Assembly (NCBI RefSeq): GCF_030232585.1
Contig: NZ_JASPJX010000011.1
Coordinates: 1 to 64,000 of the forward strand
DNA: 64,000 nucleotides
Reading direction: 5' to 3'
Source: Corynebacterium sp. MSK008
GTDB taxonomy: Bacteria > Actinomycetota > Actinomycetes > Mycobacteriales > Mycobacteriaceae
The notes below the pieces were generated by a model. That model saw nothing but the letters and a program-made list of their open reading frames with translations, made no database searches and was not told the DNA's origin. Below, one piece after another: positions 25,504-33,901 of this stretch. Positions within the stretch are counted from its first letter, which is position 1, and each line of letters begins with the position of its first letter. A program made the position numbers and the translations under genes.

Positions 25504-26091
25504 GTGTTTAAAATTTCCGGTCTTTCCCGCGCGGCGCTCGCGGGCGCGTGCGTGGCGGCTTCCGTCGCGTGCGGCGCCTGCAGCGTTGTCGACGACGGTG
25601 CCGGGAACACCCTGGCGGGCAGCCTGGCCTCCCCCACCGCGAAGCTGCAGCCGCTAGGCACTGCAGATCCGTCGCCGAAGACGCAGCGCCCGTCGGAGCC
25701 TTCGCGCCTGGCCGTGGTCGGCGTCCGCGTCGGCGCGCACGAGGGCTTCGACCGCGTGGTTGTGGACCTGGAGGGCGACGGCGATCCGGGCTGGTTCGTC
25801 TCCTACACCTCCACCCCGATGCAGGAGACGGTGGGCCAGCCGCTGCAGGTGGCGGGCAACTCTTTCCTCAACATCAACGTCGACGGCACCGTGTACCCCT
25901 TTGAGCTGGGCAAGGACAACGACGTCCCGGTGACCATGGCGGGCGATACGGGCAACGTCATCGACGTGATCAGCGCCGGCACGTACGAGGGCCGCAGCCA
26001 GGTTGTGGTGGGCCTGCGCTCGGAGCTGCCGTACTCGGTGCAGGTGTTGGAGAACCCCACGCGCGTTGTCGTGGATATCGTGCAGAAGTAA
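25504..26091 (+). CDS. Secreted AMIN-like domain lipoprotein
   Basis: A 195-residue exported protein. An N-terminal signal with a Cys-containing end (candidates LAGAC or VACGAC) suggests a lipoprotein. After a Pro/Ser-rich linker, residues 68-195 contain GFDRVVVDLEGDG and RVVVDIVQK, characteristic of AMIN-like domains of actinobacterial cell-envelope proteins. The GTG start follows a TACGGT -10-like box by 5 nt. It is convergent with imuB; the stops are adjacent. Confidence 0.75.
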   Translation: MFKISGLSRAALAGACVAASVACGACSVVDDGAGNTLAGSLASPTAKLQPLGTADPSPKTQRPSEPSRLAVVGVRVGAHEGFDRVVVDLEGDGDPGWFVSYTSTPMQETVGQPLQVAGNSFLNINVDGTVYPFELGKDNDVPVTMAGDTGNVIDVISAGTYEGRSQVVVGLRSELPYSVQVLENPTRVVVDIVQK

Positions 26092-27645
26092 CTAGTAGAC
26101 AGCCTCCACGCGCCAGCTGCGCCGGCTCCACACCAGAAGCCAGCCGGTCACGGCGCCCCCTTCCCCGCCTTCGCGGCCCACAACCTGCATGCGCGCGACG
26201 CGGCCTGCGGGCAGCTCGGTTTGCGTCCACCAGTCCGCGTCCACAGGCCACGGGCCCGCCCACCCAGTGACCAGGTAGCGCTTCTCGCCCCAGGCCAGCC
26301 CGTACGGTTCGCTGCTCAGCAGGGCTTCGGCGGTGACGATGACGGGGGCACCGGAGGCGTCGATAAGCATGATGCGCGAGGCCGGGTGGTCGATGCCGCC
26401 GCCAAGGCGCGCGGGCAGGGGTTTTGGGATCGCCCCGGGCCACGATTGCCTATCGACGTCCTCCGGTTCCTCCCCAAACGGCACCATCGCCACGCGTTCG
26501 GCCACCCCGCGCCCGCCGACAAGGCGCGGTTGGAGCACGGCGTCGATGCCGAGTTGGGATTGGACGCGCTCGACCACCCGGCGCGCGGTGTCGGTGGACG
26601 CACCGTCGGACCACAGCTCGCCGACTGGTTCGGGCGCGGCGAATTCGAGCGGTTCAAGGATGAGGCTGGTGATTGCGCCGGAGCCACCGTTTGTCAGCCA
26701 ACCATCCAATTGCCAGCGCACGCGGTCAGCGGTGGCGGCTTCGGTGAGCGGTTCGCGGGTGCGCCAGACGCGTTCGACGCGGGTGCCGTCGTGAAGCTCG
26801 GCGATAACTTTCAGGCGCAGGCAGTTGCGGCCGGTGTCTTTGAGCCGTTCGTGCAGGCTGGCGGCCAGGGCGCGGGCGGCGAACGCGGCGGCGTCCACGC
26901 GCTCGATCGGGTCCTCGGGCGTGATTGCCACGGCGAGGTCCTCCACCGGCAGCTCCGGGGCGACGCGGCGGTCCGGCGCGGCGGAAGCAATGCGGTGGAT
27001 ACGCATGCCTTTGGTGCCGAAGCGGGTGGTCACCGCGTTCGGCGGCAGCTTCGCCAGCTCCCCGAGAGTAGTAATGCCCAGCTGGCCGAGCGCTTTGACG
27101 GTGTCCATGTCCGCGGCGAGCGACTCTTCCGCCACCAGCACGCCGAGCGGCTGCGCGGCCAAAAACTCAGCCGAGCCGCCGGGCGGGATCACCTGGGAGG
27201 CGCGCGCGGCGATGAGCGCGGTGGCGATCTCGTCGGCGGCGCCTGCCTGGGTGTCGATGCCGCGGCGCGAGGCAGCGTCGATAAGCATCTCGAGCGCTTT
27301 GTCCTCGCTGCCGTGGAAGCGGGCGGCGGCCTCCACATCCACCACCACAAGACCGGGGCGCACCACTTCCACGCTGGCGGCGACGTCGTCGAAGCTGGCT
27401 GCCAGCGAGGCGAACATCCGCCCGTCGCGGTCCGGGTTATCCTCCACCACCGTCAGCTCTGGGGCGACCGCTTGAGCGTTGCGCACCCGCATCCCGCGGC
27501 GGATGCCCACCTGGCGCGCGGCGTGCGAGCACACTTTCACCCGGTGCTGCGCCGCGATCGCGATGGGTTCTGCCAGTTCATCGCCCGATTCCAGCCGCGC
27601 CGCCTGCACCGGCCAGTCCGGGAACCACAGCGCCGCGGCCCTCAT
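26092..27645 (-). CDS. imuB: ImuB, Y-family polymerase-like mutasome protein
   Basis: A 517-residue DinB-like protein from the ATG at 27645 (MRAAALWFPDWPVQAARL). The N-terminal part follows the Y-family palm/finger layout, and VVVDVEAAARFHG marks the active-site region; ImuB proteins lack full catalytic residues and act as a scaffold linking DnaE2 to the beta clamp. A possible clamp-binding segment could not be pinned down. The 4-bp overlap with imuA' indicates one operon. Three copies of the GCYTATCGACG motif (26358, 26448, 27276) fall here. Confidence 0.85.
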   Translation of the reverse strand: MRAAALWFPDWPVQAARLESGDELAEPIAIAAQHRVKVCSHAARQVGIRRGMRVRNAQAVAPELTVVEDNPDRDGRMFASLAASFDDVAASVEVVRPGLVVVDVEAAARFHGSEDKALEMLIDAASRRGIDTQAGAADEIATALIAARASQVIPPGGSAEFLAAQPLGVLVAEESLAADMDTVKALGQLGITTLGELAKLPPNAVTTRFGTKGMRIHRIASAAPDRRVAPELPVEDLAVAITPEDPIERVDAAAFAARALAASLHERLKDTGRNCLRLKVIAELHDGTRVERVWRTREPLTEAATADRVRWQLDGWLTNGGSGAITSLILEPLEFAAPEPVGELWSDGASTDTARRVVERVQSQLGIDAVLQPRLVGGRGVAERVAMVPFGEEPEDVDRQSWPGAIPKPLPARLGGGIDHPASRIMLIDASGAPVIVTAEALLSSEPYGLAWGEKRYLVTGWAGPWPVDADWWTQTELPAGRVARMQVVGREGGEGGAVTGWLLVWSRRSWRVEAVY

Positions 27646-28373
27646 GTGACGGCCCGGAGCCTTCGCTTCTCGACGCCTCCGGTACCCAACGTCACCCGCG
27701 CACTCGCCGGACGGTAGCCCTTGGCCTGCGCGCGGACGTCGAAGTCGATGCCGGTGATGCGGCCTGTACCACGGCCAATGCCGTGGAACTGCGCGAGCTG
27801 GCCCGTGATGGTCAGCGCCGGCGAGGGTACTTCCACGTTCACGCACACCAGCGCCGCCTGACCTTTGCGGATCCGGGCGAGCAGGGGGCGTGCGCGAACC
27901 GGGGTGAGCTGGAACGGGCTGCGGGTGCGCAGCACCACCAGGTCGAGGCCCTCGGCGAGCACGCCCGCGACGCTGAGGTCGTCGAGGCCCGCGTCCGGCA
28001 CCGCCACCACCCGCTCCATCGCGTCTATATCGATGCCGGCGTAGGACAGCTCCGGCCACCCCACCACACCTGCGCGCCCGCCTGCCTGCACCACCTGGCC
28101 GATGAGCTCCACGATCAGCGCCGGGGTGTCGCTGACGTGCGTGACCGCCCGGCGCGGCAGGCCACCGTTCGGCAGCACGAGCGAAAGCCCGCCCGCCACC
28201 GTCAGGGTCTCCGCATCCTCGACGACCTGCTGCGGAACCTCCCCGCCGATAGCGGCCATACGGGCGCGCAGCTCGGCGATCTGATCGGCGCGCGACTGCT
28301 GAGCTGGCGGTTCATCCACAACCGCCAGGTTCGCCGCCGCTGCCGACACAGCTCGAATAGATGTTCCACTCAC
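27642..28373 (-). CDS. imuA': ImuA', RecA-like mutasome accessory protein
   Basis: About 243 residues from a GTG at 28373; a TTG 36 bp upstream is an alternative. The protein has the size and position of ImuA' and a RecA-like central region (GGLPRRAVTHVSDTPALIVELIGQVVQAGGRAGVVGWP) with a weak, non-canonical nucleotide site. It recruits ImuB and DnaE2 during SOS mutagenesis in mycobacteria. A TACTAT box ends 5 nt before the GTG. A LexA-like site lies further upstream. Confidence 0.75.
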   Translation of the reverse strand: MSGTSIRAVSAAAANLAVVDEPPAQQSRADQIAELRARMAAIGGEVPQQVVEDAETLTVAGGLSLVLPNGGLPRRAVTHVSDTPALIVELIGQVVQAGGRAGVVGWPELSYAGIDIDAMERVVAVPDAGLDDLSVAGVLAEGLDLVVLRTRSPFQLTPVRARPLLARIRKGQAALVCVNVEVPSPALTITGQLAQFHGIGRGTGRITGIDFDVRAQAKGYRPASARVTLGTGGVEKRRLRAVT

Positions 28374-28418
28374 GCCAGATAGTATGCACCCCGGGGCCGA
28401 CGCAGGCAACGCTCCTGG

Positions 28419-28434
28419 TCGAACATGTTTTCTA
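28419..28434 (-). promoter_or_regulatory. LexA (SOS) box of imuA'-imuB
   Basis: TCGAACATGTTTTCTA matches the consensus TCGAAC-N4-GTTCGA with a perfect left half and two mismatches in the right half. It precedes imuA', the operon expected to be SOS-controlled. Confidence 0.55.
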
Positions 28435-28541
28435 CTTCATCTTCATGAGAACCTGGCTCATGGAAGTGTGATGCAGAACATATTCCTTGCGGTGTCTGTG
28501 TACACTCCGTATGTGAGTCGCCTATCAGATTGGAGTCAATT

Positions 28542-28730
28542 ATGAAACCGAGCAAAAATCAGTCTCGTGGGTTCGTTGCACTCGCGATCGGCGCGGTAGC
28601 ACCTCTTCTTGGAGTAACAACCCCTGTAGCAGGAGCCGCCATTGCTGGTTGGGGTCTCGCTGCTGTGGCCTTTCCTGTCTCCGCTTTCTTCTTCCATCGA
28701 GCGAAGGATGACGACAGAGCGCGCGCATAA
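28542..28730 (+). CDS. Small membrane protein
   Basis: A 62-residue protein with two hydrophobic segments (about 11-32 and 34-52) rich in Ala/Gly/Val, and a charged tail HRAKDDDRARA. The ATG follows GGAG with 5-nt spacing. No family recognised. The stretch 28731-28830 after it contains no gene I can support. Confidence 0.5.
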   Translation: MKPSKNQSRGFVALAIGAVAPLLGVTTPVAGAAIAGWGLAAVAFPVSAFFFHRAKDDDRARA

Positions 28731-28835
28731 AGACACCCCCTGTTTGAACTTTGAATCATCTCAAAGCCTATTCGTTTATGTCTGCGTCAACTTAACGAGA
28801 AACTAGCCTCAGATCCCCCGCCACACGCCTCACGA

Positions 28836-29018
28836 ACCCAGGCAGAGTATCTCTCGGCAGAGCAGCGGGACGGCAAACCGCTGGGCGCTAACCTGGTCTA
28901 TGCCGAGACGTGGCAGTGGCTGGATGCGCGCGGCTGCACTGGGTTCGTCTCGAAGCGGTTGGTTGAGCAGTGCGCCCAGGCGTTGTCCCGCTATGCGCAG
29001 GAGCGCCCTGGTAACGTC
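28836..29018 (+). pseudogene. Phage-like gene fragment
   Basis: One frame reads TQAEYLSAEQRDGKPL and then YAETWQWLDARGCTGFVSKRL, VEQCAQALSRYAQE. The combination of a tryptophan-rich WLDARGC segment followed by LVEQ...RYAQ resembles phage terminase small subunits and related phage proteins. There is no start codon and the match ends near 29018. It is probably a prophage or plasmid relic. Confidence 0.35.
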
Positions 29019-29133
29019 GCCCTTCGTGATCCCCATCAGCGCAGCAGAGGTCCGAGGCCGCGTCACGCCGATCCCCACCCCAACCGTCGTACGAGCACTG
29101 GGCTCTGTCGGCGTGGGCGGGTCCGTCGGCGTG

Positions 29134-29442
29134 ATGGCCTCACAGGCGCCGCTGAGTGTCAAAGCAGTCGTGGCGATTCTGTGTGTCGTTGCCGCCGTCG
29201 CCGTCACGCTGCTGCACCCCTACCGTAAACAGCTCCGCGCGTTTGCGGAGGAGAAGAACGTGGCCAGGGTGCCGTCGATAGGCATGGTGCTCCCCCTGAT
29301 GCTGTGGTGGCTGCTGCTCATGCTCTCGCCGCTGGCCGGTTGGCCCGCGGTGGGCGCGTGGGTTGCGGGCGTGCTGGCGGCCGCGGCGGCGTGGGTGCTG
29401 TACCCACACGTGGATGGGTCGCGGCGCCTCGCGTACGCGTAG
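29134..29442 (+). CDS. Hypothetical membrane protein
   Basis: From the ATG at 29134 (102 residues) the protein has hydrophobic segments at about 8-26, 47-63 and 68-90 and a C-terminal basic tail. The frame extends upstream to 28900 but without coding character, so the start is uncertain and the gene may be fused to the phage-like relic by decay. One GCYTATCGACG copy (29273) lies in it. No family recognised. Confidence 0.45.
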   Translation: MASQAPLSVKAVVAILCVVAAVAVTLLHPYRKQLRAFAEEKNVARVPSIGMVLPLMLWWLLLMLSPLAGWPAVGAWVAGVLAAAAAWVLYPHVDGSRRLAYA

Positions 29443-29540
29443 ATCTACTCGAAAGAATCTACTCGAAAGGCTTTCTAGTAGACGAGTTTGCGCAGCTCAA
29501 CCTAGAAACATTCGGTTTCGAGTAACTTTCTAGTAGCTTT
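29441..29540. repeat. Short repeat cluster downstream of the membrane gene
   Basis: ATCTACTCGAAAG occurs at about 29443 and 29458, CTTTCTAGTAG at 29471 and 29526, and inverted CTTTCGAG nearby. The region 29443-29719 has no gene I can support; it may form a stem-loop terminator after the membrane gene. Confidence 0.5.
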
Positions 29541-29719
29541 CGAGCTCCGCAGGAGCACCCCTTCGCACAGACCCCTAGTAGCAAAGCCCTATTAAGGCCG
29601 AAATCGGCGCATACTCGGGCTTTGTCACTTGGGGTCTGTCGGCAGCACGGCGCAGCCGGCAAACAGCAAGACAGCCCCGCCGCGCCGAAACCCCGGCTGC
29701 GAAGTCCGGCAAACGCACG

Positions 29720-29725
29720 GATAAT
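29720..29725 (+). promoter_or_regulatory. -10 box of the PspC-type gene
   Basis: GATAAT ends 7 nt before the ATG at 29733, consistent with a leaderless transcript and supporting that start over the ATG at 29724. Confidence 0.45.
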
Positions 29726-29732
29726 GGCGCGT

Positions 29733-30218
29733 ATGGCTCAAGGATCTTCGACATCGCTCAAGCACATGTGGGACACCCGCCCGCACCGCATCCCGAAGGA
29801 CGCGGGCGGGCGCGCCGTGATCGCCGGTGTCTGCGTCGGCGCCGGTGAGCGCTACAAGGTGGACCCGGTGGCCATGCGCATCGCGTTTGTCATCTTCAGC
29901 TTCATTTTCGGCGGCGGCATCTTCGCCTACCTGCTGTGCTGGTTTGTCATGCCGCGAGTGGGGATGAACATCACTCCGGCCAAGGCGATTATCACGCCGA
30001 AGGAGCAGCTCACCCCGCGCGAAATCGAGGAACGCAAGCCCGGGTGGTGGCTGCTTCTCGGCCTGATTGTCTTCCTGCCCGCGCTTAATCAGGCCGCGGA
30101 TCTGCGAGGCACGCTACTCAGCTTCGCCGTGTTCTTCTTCGTCTGGTACGTCATCTACGCGAGCAACCCGGAGCCGCCGGCAGGCCCCAACAGCAACGAC
30201 GATCTGGTCTGGCGCTAG
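29733..30218 (+). CDS. PspC-domain protein, EsrI paralogue
   Basis: A 161-residue membrane protein. The N-terminus (LKHMWDTRPHRIPKDAGGRAVIAGVCVGAGERYKVDP) is a PspC domain closely matching the EsrI-like proteins at 40392 and 41585, with the same MWDTRP opening, followed by three membrane segments. It lacks the C-terminal periplasmic domain of those paralogues and has no neighbouring kinase. It may be an orphan envelope-stress protein. Convergent with the AhpD-like gene. Confidence 0.75.
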   Translation: MAQGSSTSLKHMWDTRPHRIPKDAGGRAVIAGVCVGAGERYKVDPVAMRIAFVIFSFIFGGGIFAYLLCWFVMPRVGMNITPAKAIITPKEQLTPREIEERKPGWWLLLGLIVFLPALNQAADLRGTLLSFAVFFFVWYVIYASNPEPPAGPNSNDDLVWR

Positions 30219-30229
30219 GCAAAAACCAG

Positions 30230-31435
30230 CTAGCGGTAGCGCTTCGGCACGTCCGGCGCGCCGAGGGTGAGCATCAGCCGGTTCGCCCAGTTGAAGAACG
30301 CGGACGAGTTCACCACATCCAGCACCGCCAGGTCGTCCCGGCCCACGGCCCGCAGCGCGTCCACGTGTGGCCCGCCGAACTCGTAGGGGGTGCGGGTCAG
30401 CGCCACCGCGGCGTCGCGGATGGCGTTCCAGAGCTCGGATGAGAGGTCGGCGGTCACGCCTTCGTCGAGAAGCGTGTCAATGGCCTCCGCGTCGCCGCCC
30501 TCATCCTTGGAACGGCCTTGGTGCACCGAGGCGCAGTACTCGCAGCCGTTCAGGCGCGAGGCCACCGTGGCGGCGAGTTCGCGCTCGGCGCGGCCCAGCC
30601 CGCCCTCGGTGTTGTAGAAGATGTCCAGGTCCGTCAGCGTGCGGGCTTTCAGCGCCTGCGGGTCGCGCGCGAGCAGGCGGAAATACTCCATGTCGGCGCG
30701 CTCGGGTTTGATCAGCGCGTCGATGTGCTCCTCGGTCAGCTCAGCCTTTTCCAGCGGCGCCAACCACGGCTTCCAGCCCAGCGGGTGCGCCACAAACGTC
30801 TCGGGCGCAACCACATCGGGCTGCAAGGTGGCGGCCGCAGGCGCCCAACCGGGATCCGCAACGCCAGCTCGCTTATCGACGCCCTCCGGCACCTCGCCGC
30901 CACCCGCCAGCACGCGCACGCCGTGCACCACACGCAGCTGGAACGCCACAAACGCGATGAGCTGGCCGAGCGAGACAATCGCGTTTTCGTTGTATCCCGC
31001 TTCCTGCAGGTGCCCGATCGCCGCGGGGGATGCGTCCTTGGGGTGGAAGGTGAGCAGGTGGGCGAAGTCGAACGCGGCGGCCAAAGCCCCCTCGCCGAAG
31101 GTCACGAAGTCGCCGCCGGCGTAGGGTCCGGCGGACGCACTTTCACGCACGGCGTTTTCGACCACGGCGACCAGCGACTCGTCCTCGTCCGCGAGCAGGT
31201 CGGTGTAGAACGCCGCGGCACGCTTCGCGCCGGAGACGCCGGCGATGAAGGCGGCAACGGCGTAGCGGGTGGACACCGGCAGCGCCTGAATCAGCGCGTC
31301 GTCGGTCGGCTCGAACAGCGCCTCGAAGCTGCGCTGGGCGTTCTCCACCGCCTCGGGGCGGCGGCGTCGCAACTCGGCGAGCTCCGCCGGGGTCTCGGCC
31401 AGGACGTCAATAATGTCGGTGCGGTTAGACAACAA
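30230..31435 (-). CDS. AhpD-like CMD-domain fusion protein
   Basis: A 401-residue protein with two tandem alkylhydroperoxidase/CMD-type halves (about 30-180 and 230-400). Only the second has the CxxCxxxH redox motif (Cys298, Cys301, His305). The halves correspond to the CMD (Avi_7170) and peroxidase (Avi_7169) families that usually accompany ABC importers with KPN_01854-type binding proteins; here they are fused. The TTG start overlaps the ATPase gene by 11 bp and follows a GGAG site, so it is the last gene of the importer operon. Probable peroxide or thiol-based redox function; substrate unknown. Confidence 0.75.
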   Translation of the reverse strand: MLSNRTDIIDVLAETPAELAELRRRRPEAVENAQRSFEALFEPTDDALIQALPVSTRYAVAAFIAGVSGAKRAAAFYTDLLADEDESLVAVVENAVRESASAGPYAGGDFVTFGEGALAAAFDFAHLLTFHPKDASPAAIGHLQEAGYNENAIVSLGQLIAFVAFQLRVVHGVRVLAGGGEVPEGVDKRAGVADPGWAPAAATLQPDVVAPETFVAHPLGWKPWLAPLEKAELTEEHIDALIKPERADMEYFRLLARDPQALKARTLTDLDIFYNTEGGLGRAERELAATVASRLNGCEYCASVHQGRSKDEGGDAEAIDTLLDEGVTADLSSELWNAIRDAAVALTRTPYEFGGPHVDALRAVGRDDLAVLDVVNSSAFFNWANRLMLTLGAPDVPKRYR

Positions 31436-33029
31436 ACTCTCCTAACTGTCGGGCGCGGAACACGGTGCCGGGGATGGCGTTGATGAGCTCGCGGGTGACA
31501 TCGTGCTGCGGGTGTGCAAACACGTCGTTGGTCGCCCCGTATTCCACCTGGCGGCCGCGGCTGAACACGCTCACGGTATCCGAAATCTGGCGCACCACCG
31601 CCAGGTCGTGGGAAATGAACACGTAGGTCAGGCCGAGCTCACGCTGCAGGTCCTCCAAAAGCTCCAGGATCTGGGCCTGCACGGTCACATCGAGCGCGGA
31701 GACCGCCTCGTCCAGCACCACCAGCTCCGGCTCCACAATCAGCGCACGGGCGATAGCCACGCGCTGGCGTTGCCCGCCGGACAGCTGCGCCGGGGTGCGG
31801 GAGGCGAACTTCGCTGGGTCCAGCGCCACGCGCGCCAAGAACTCGTCGGCGCGTGTGAGCGCCTCACGCTTCGAGGCGCCGGCGAGGTTGCGCAGCGGCT
31901 CGGCGACGATCTCGCCGACCCGCATCTTCGGGTCCAGCGAGGAGTACGGGTTCTGGTACACCATCTGCACCCGGCCGCGAAGGCCCCGCTGCTGCTTTGG
32001 TGTGAGCCCCGTCAGCTCCGTGCCGTCTAGGGTGATACTTCCCGCGGTGGGCTGGTTGAACATGGAAATCGCGCGCCCGGTGGTGGTCTTGCCGGAGCCT
32101 GAGCCGCCGACTAAGGCGTGGGTGGAGCCGCGCGCCACGTCGAAGGAAATGTCCTCCACCGCCGTGAAGTCGCCGTAGCGCTTGGTCAGCCCGCTGACGG
32201 AAAGGAGGGGCTCGGGGGTGACCGGAGGACGTCGATAGGCATCTGCGACCGCAAGCGAGGGCACGTTGGCCAGCAGGCGCTTCGAGTAGTCCTGCTGCGG
32301 GCTGGTCAGCACTTGGCCCACCGGGCCGTGCTCGACCACACGGCCGCGCTCCATGATCACCACGTCGTCCGCCCGGTCGCCCGCGACGGCGAGGTCGTGG
32401 GTGATGAAGACGATGCCAAGGCCCAACTCAGCGCGCATTTTGTCCAGCAGGTCCAGAATGGTCTTCTGCACCGTCACATCGAGCGCGGACGTCGGCTCGT
32501 CCGCAATGAGCACCTCGGGCTCGAGCGCCACCGCCGCCGCGATGAGCACGCGCTGCTTCATGCCGCCGGACAGCTCGTGCGGGTACTGGTTGTAGCGGCG
32601 CTCCGGGTCGTCGATGCCCACGCGTTCCAGCAGGGCAATTGCTTTACGACGGCGCTCCGCCGCATCCCCCACCCCATGAATCTCCAGACCGTCCTCCACA
32701 GACGCGCCGATGGTCTTCAGCGGGTTGAGCGAGTTATTCGGGTCCTGCGGCACCAGACCGATCTTCGTGCCGCGCAACTTGCGCCACTCGGCGTTGGTGA
32801 GGCCAGAGAGCTCCTGGCCCTTGAAACGGATGCTGCCGGAAAGCACGTTGCCGGAAGGCCCCAGCAGGTCCAGCGCCGCCATCGCGGAGGTGGTCTTGCC
32901 GGAGCCAGACTCGCCCACGATCGCGGTCATCTTCCCGGCCTCGACGGAAAACGAGATGTCGCGCACCACTGGGTCCGCGTCGCCGTACGCGACGGTCAGG
33001 CCGCTGACTTCAAGCATTGGCGTGGTCAC
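31425..33029 (-). CDS. Peptide/nickel-type ABC importer, double ATPase
   Basis: A 534-residue fusion of two ABC ATPase domains, like a DppD-DppF pair. The N domain has GESGSGKT and LSGGMKQR; the C domain GGSGSGKT and LSGGQRQR, each followed by Walker B (LIADEPTSALD; VLDEAVSALD). It energises uptake by the permeases encoded immediately upstream. Overlap with the permease gene is 4 bp. One GCYTATCGACG copy (32230) sits in the linker between the domains, read as AYRRP. Confidence 0.9.
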   Translation of the reverse strand: MTTPMLEVSGLTVAYGDADPVVRDISFSVEAGKMTAIVGESGSGKTTSAMAALDLLGPSGNVLSGSIRFKGQELSGLTNAEWRKLRGTKIGLVPQDPNNSLNPLKTIGASVEDGLEIHGVGDAAERRRKAIALLERVGIDDPERRYNQYPHELSGGMKQRVLIAAAVALEPEVLIADEPTSALDVTVQKTILDLLDKMRAELGLGIVFITHDLAVAGDRADDVVIMERGRVVEHGPVGQVLTSPQQDYSKRLLANVPSLAVADAYRRPPVTPEPLLSVSGLTKRYGDFTAVEDISFDVARGSTHALVGGSGSGKTTTGRAISMFNQPTAGSITLDGTELTGLTPKQQRGLRGRVQMVYQNPYSSLDPKMRVGEIVAEPLRNLAGASKREALTRADEFLARVALDPAKFASRTPAQLSGGQRQRVAIARALIVEPELVVLDEAVSALDVTVQAQILELLEDLQRELGLTYVFISHDLAVVRQISDTVSVFSRGRQVEYGATNDVFAHPQHDVTRELINAIPGTVFRARQLGEFVV

Positions 33030-33901
33030 TTCACATCACCTTCCTGTTGGATCACCTGGGACAGGTGGTTGGCGGACATCACGGTGGCCACGATGGCCAG
33101 ACCGGGCAGCAGGATCAGCCACCAGGCGGTTGCCATGAAGTCGCGGCCTTCTGCGATGAGCAGGCCCCACTCCGGGGTCGGCGGCGGCGCGCCGTAGCCC
33201 AAGAACCCCAGGATGGACAGCTGCAAGATGGCGGTACCGAACTGCAGCGCGGCCAGCGCCAGCACCGGGGTCAGCGAGTTCGGCAATACGTGGCGGAACA
33301 GCACCTGGGCCTGGGTGGCACCGGAGCCGTAGGCGGCCTCGACGAAATCCGCGTTAGCAATCTGGATCACCTGCGAGCGCGCTAGGCGCGCAAACGTGGC
33401 CACCGAGGTCATGCCGACGGCGAACGCCGCCTGCAGCGAGCCGAAGCCGGTGACGATGATGATGGACAGCGACAGCAGGATGCCGGGGATGGCCAGCAGC
33501 ACATCCACCAGGCGCATCAGCACCGTGTCCACCCAGCCGCGCTGGGTGCCGGCGATCAGGCCGATCAGGGTGCCCAGCACCAGACCGACGGCCACGGCAA
33601 TCAGGGCACCGAGCAGCGACTGGCGCGCGCCGTACACCACGCGCGAGAACAGGTCGCGGCCCACCGCGTCGGTGCCGAAGAAGTACTCGCCGTTGGGGGC
33701 GAGCAGTGCCACGTCGACGCCGTTGTACGGGTCGTGCGGCGCGAAGATGCCCGGCACGATCGCCCACAGCGCGGCGATGGCCAGCACGATCAGCGACAGG
33801 ATAGTCGCCGGCGAGCTCCAGCGACGGTGCTTGCGGGCCTTGCGCGGACGGTGGTCCTTCTGCGGCGCGCGCTGGTTGTGCACCAAGTTGGTCGTGCTCA
33901 T
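33026..33901 (-). CDS. Peptide-type ABC permease (DppC-like)
   Basis: A 291-residue permease with an N-terminal cytoplasmic tail, a DppC/OppC N-terminal segment and six predicted membrane segments; the EAA-type loop is EAAYGSGATQAQVLFRHVLP. It pairs with the DppB-like permease, with which it overlaps by 4 bp. Confidence 0.9.
   Translation of the reverse strand: MSTTNLVHNQRAPQKDHRPRKARKHRRWSSPATILSLIVLAIAALWAIVPGIFAPHDPYNGVDVALLAPNGEYFFGTDAVGRDLFSRVVYGARQSLLGALIAVAVGLVLGTLIGLIAGTQRGWVDTVLMRLVDVLLAIPGILLSLSIIIVTGFGSLQAAFAVGMTSVATFARLARSQVIQIANADFVEAAYGSGATQAQVLFRHVLPNSLTPVLALAALQFGTAILQLSILGFLGYGAPPPTPEWGLLIAEGRDFMATAWWLILLPGLAIVATVMSANHLSQVIQQEGDVK

Noticed and set aside
26092-28059. imuB extended to the upstream start giving 655 residues
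   Set aside because: The extra N-terminus is antisense-like, Arg/Gly/Ala-rich and overlaps imuA'; the ATG at 27645 with 4-bp overlap is the natural start.
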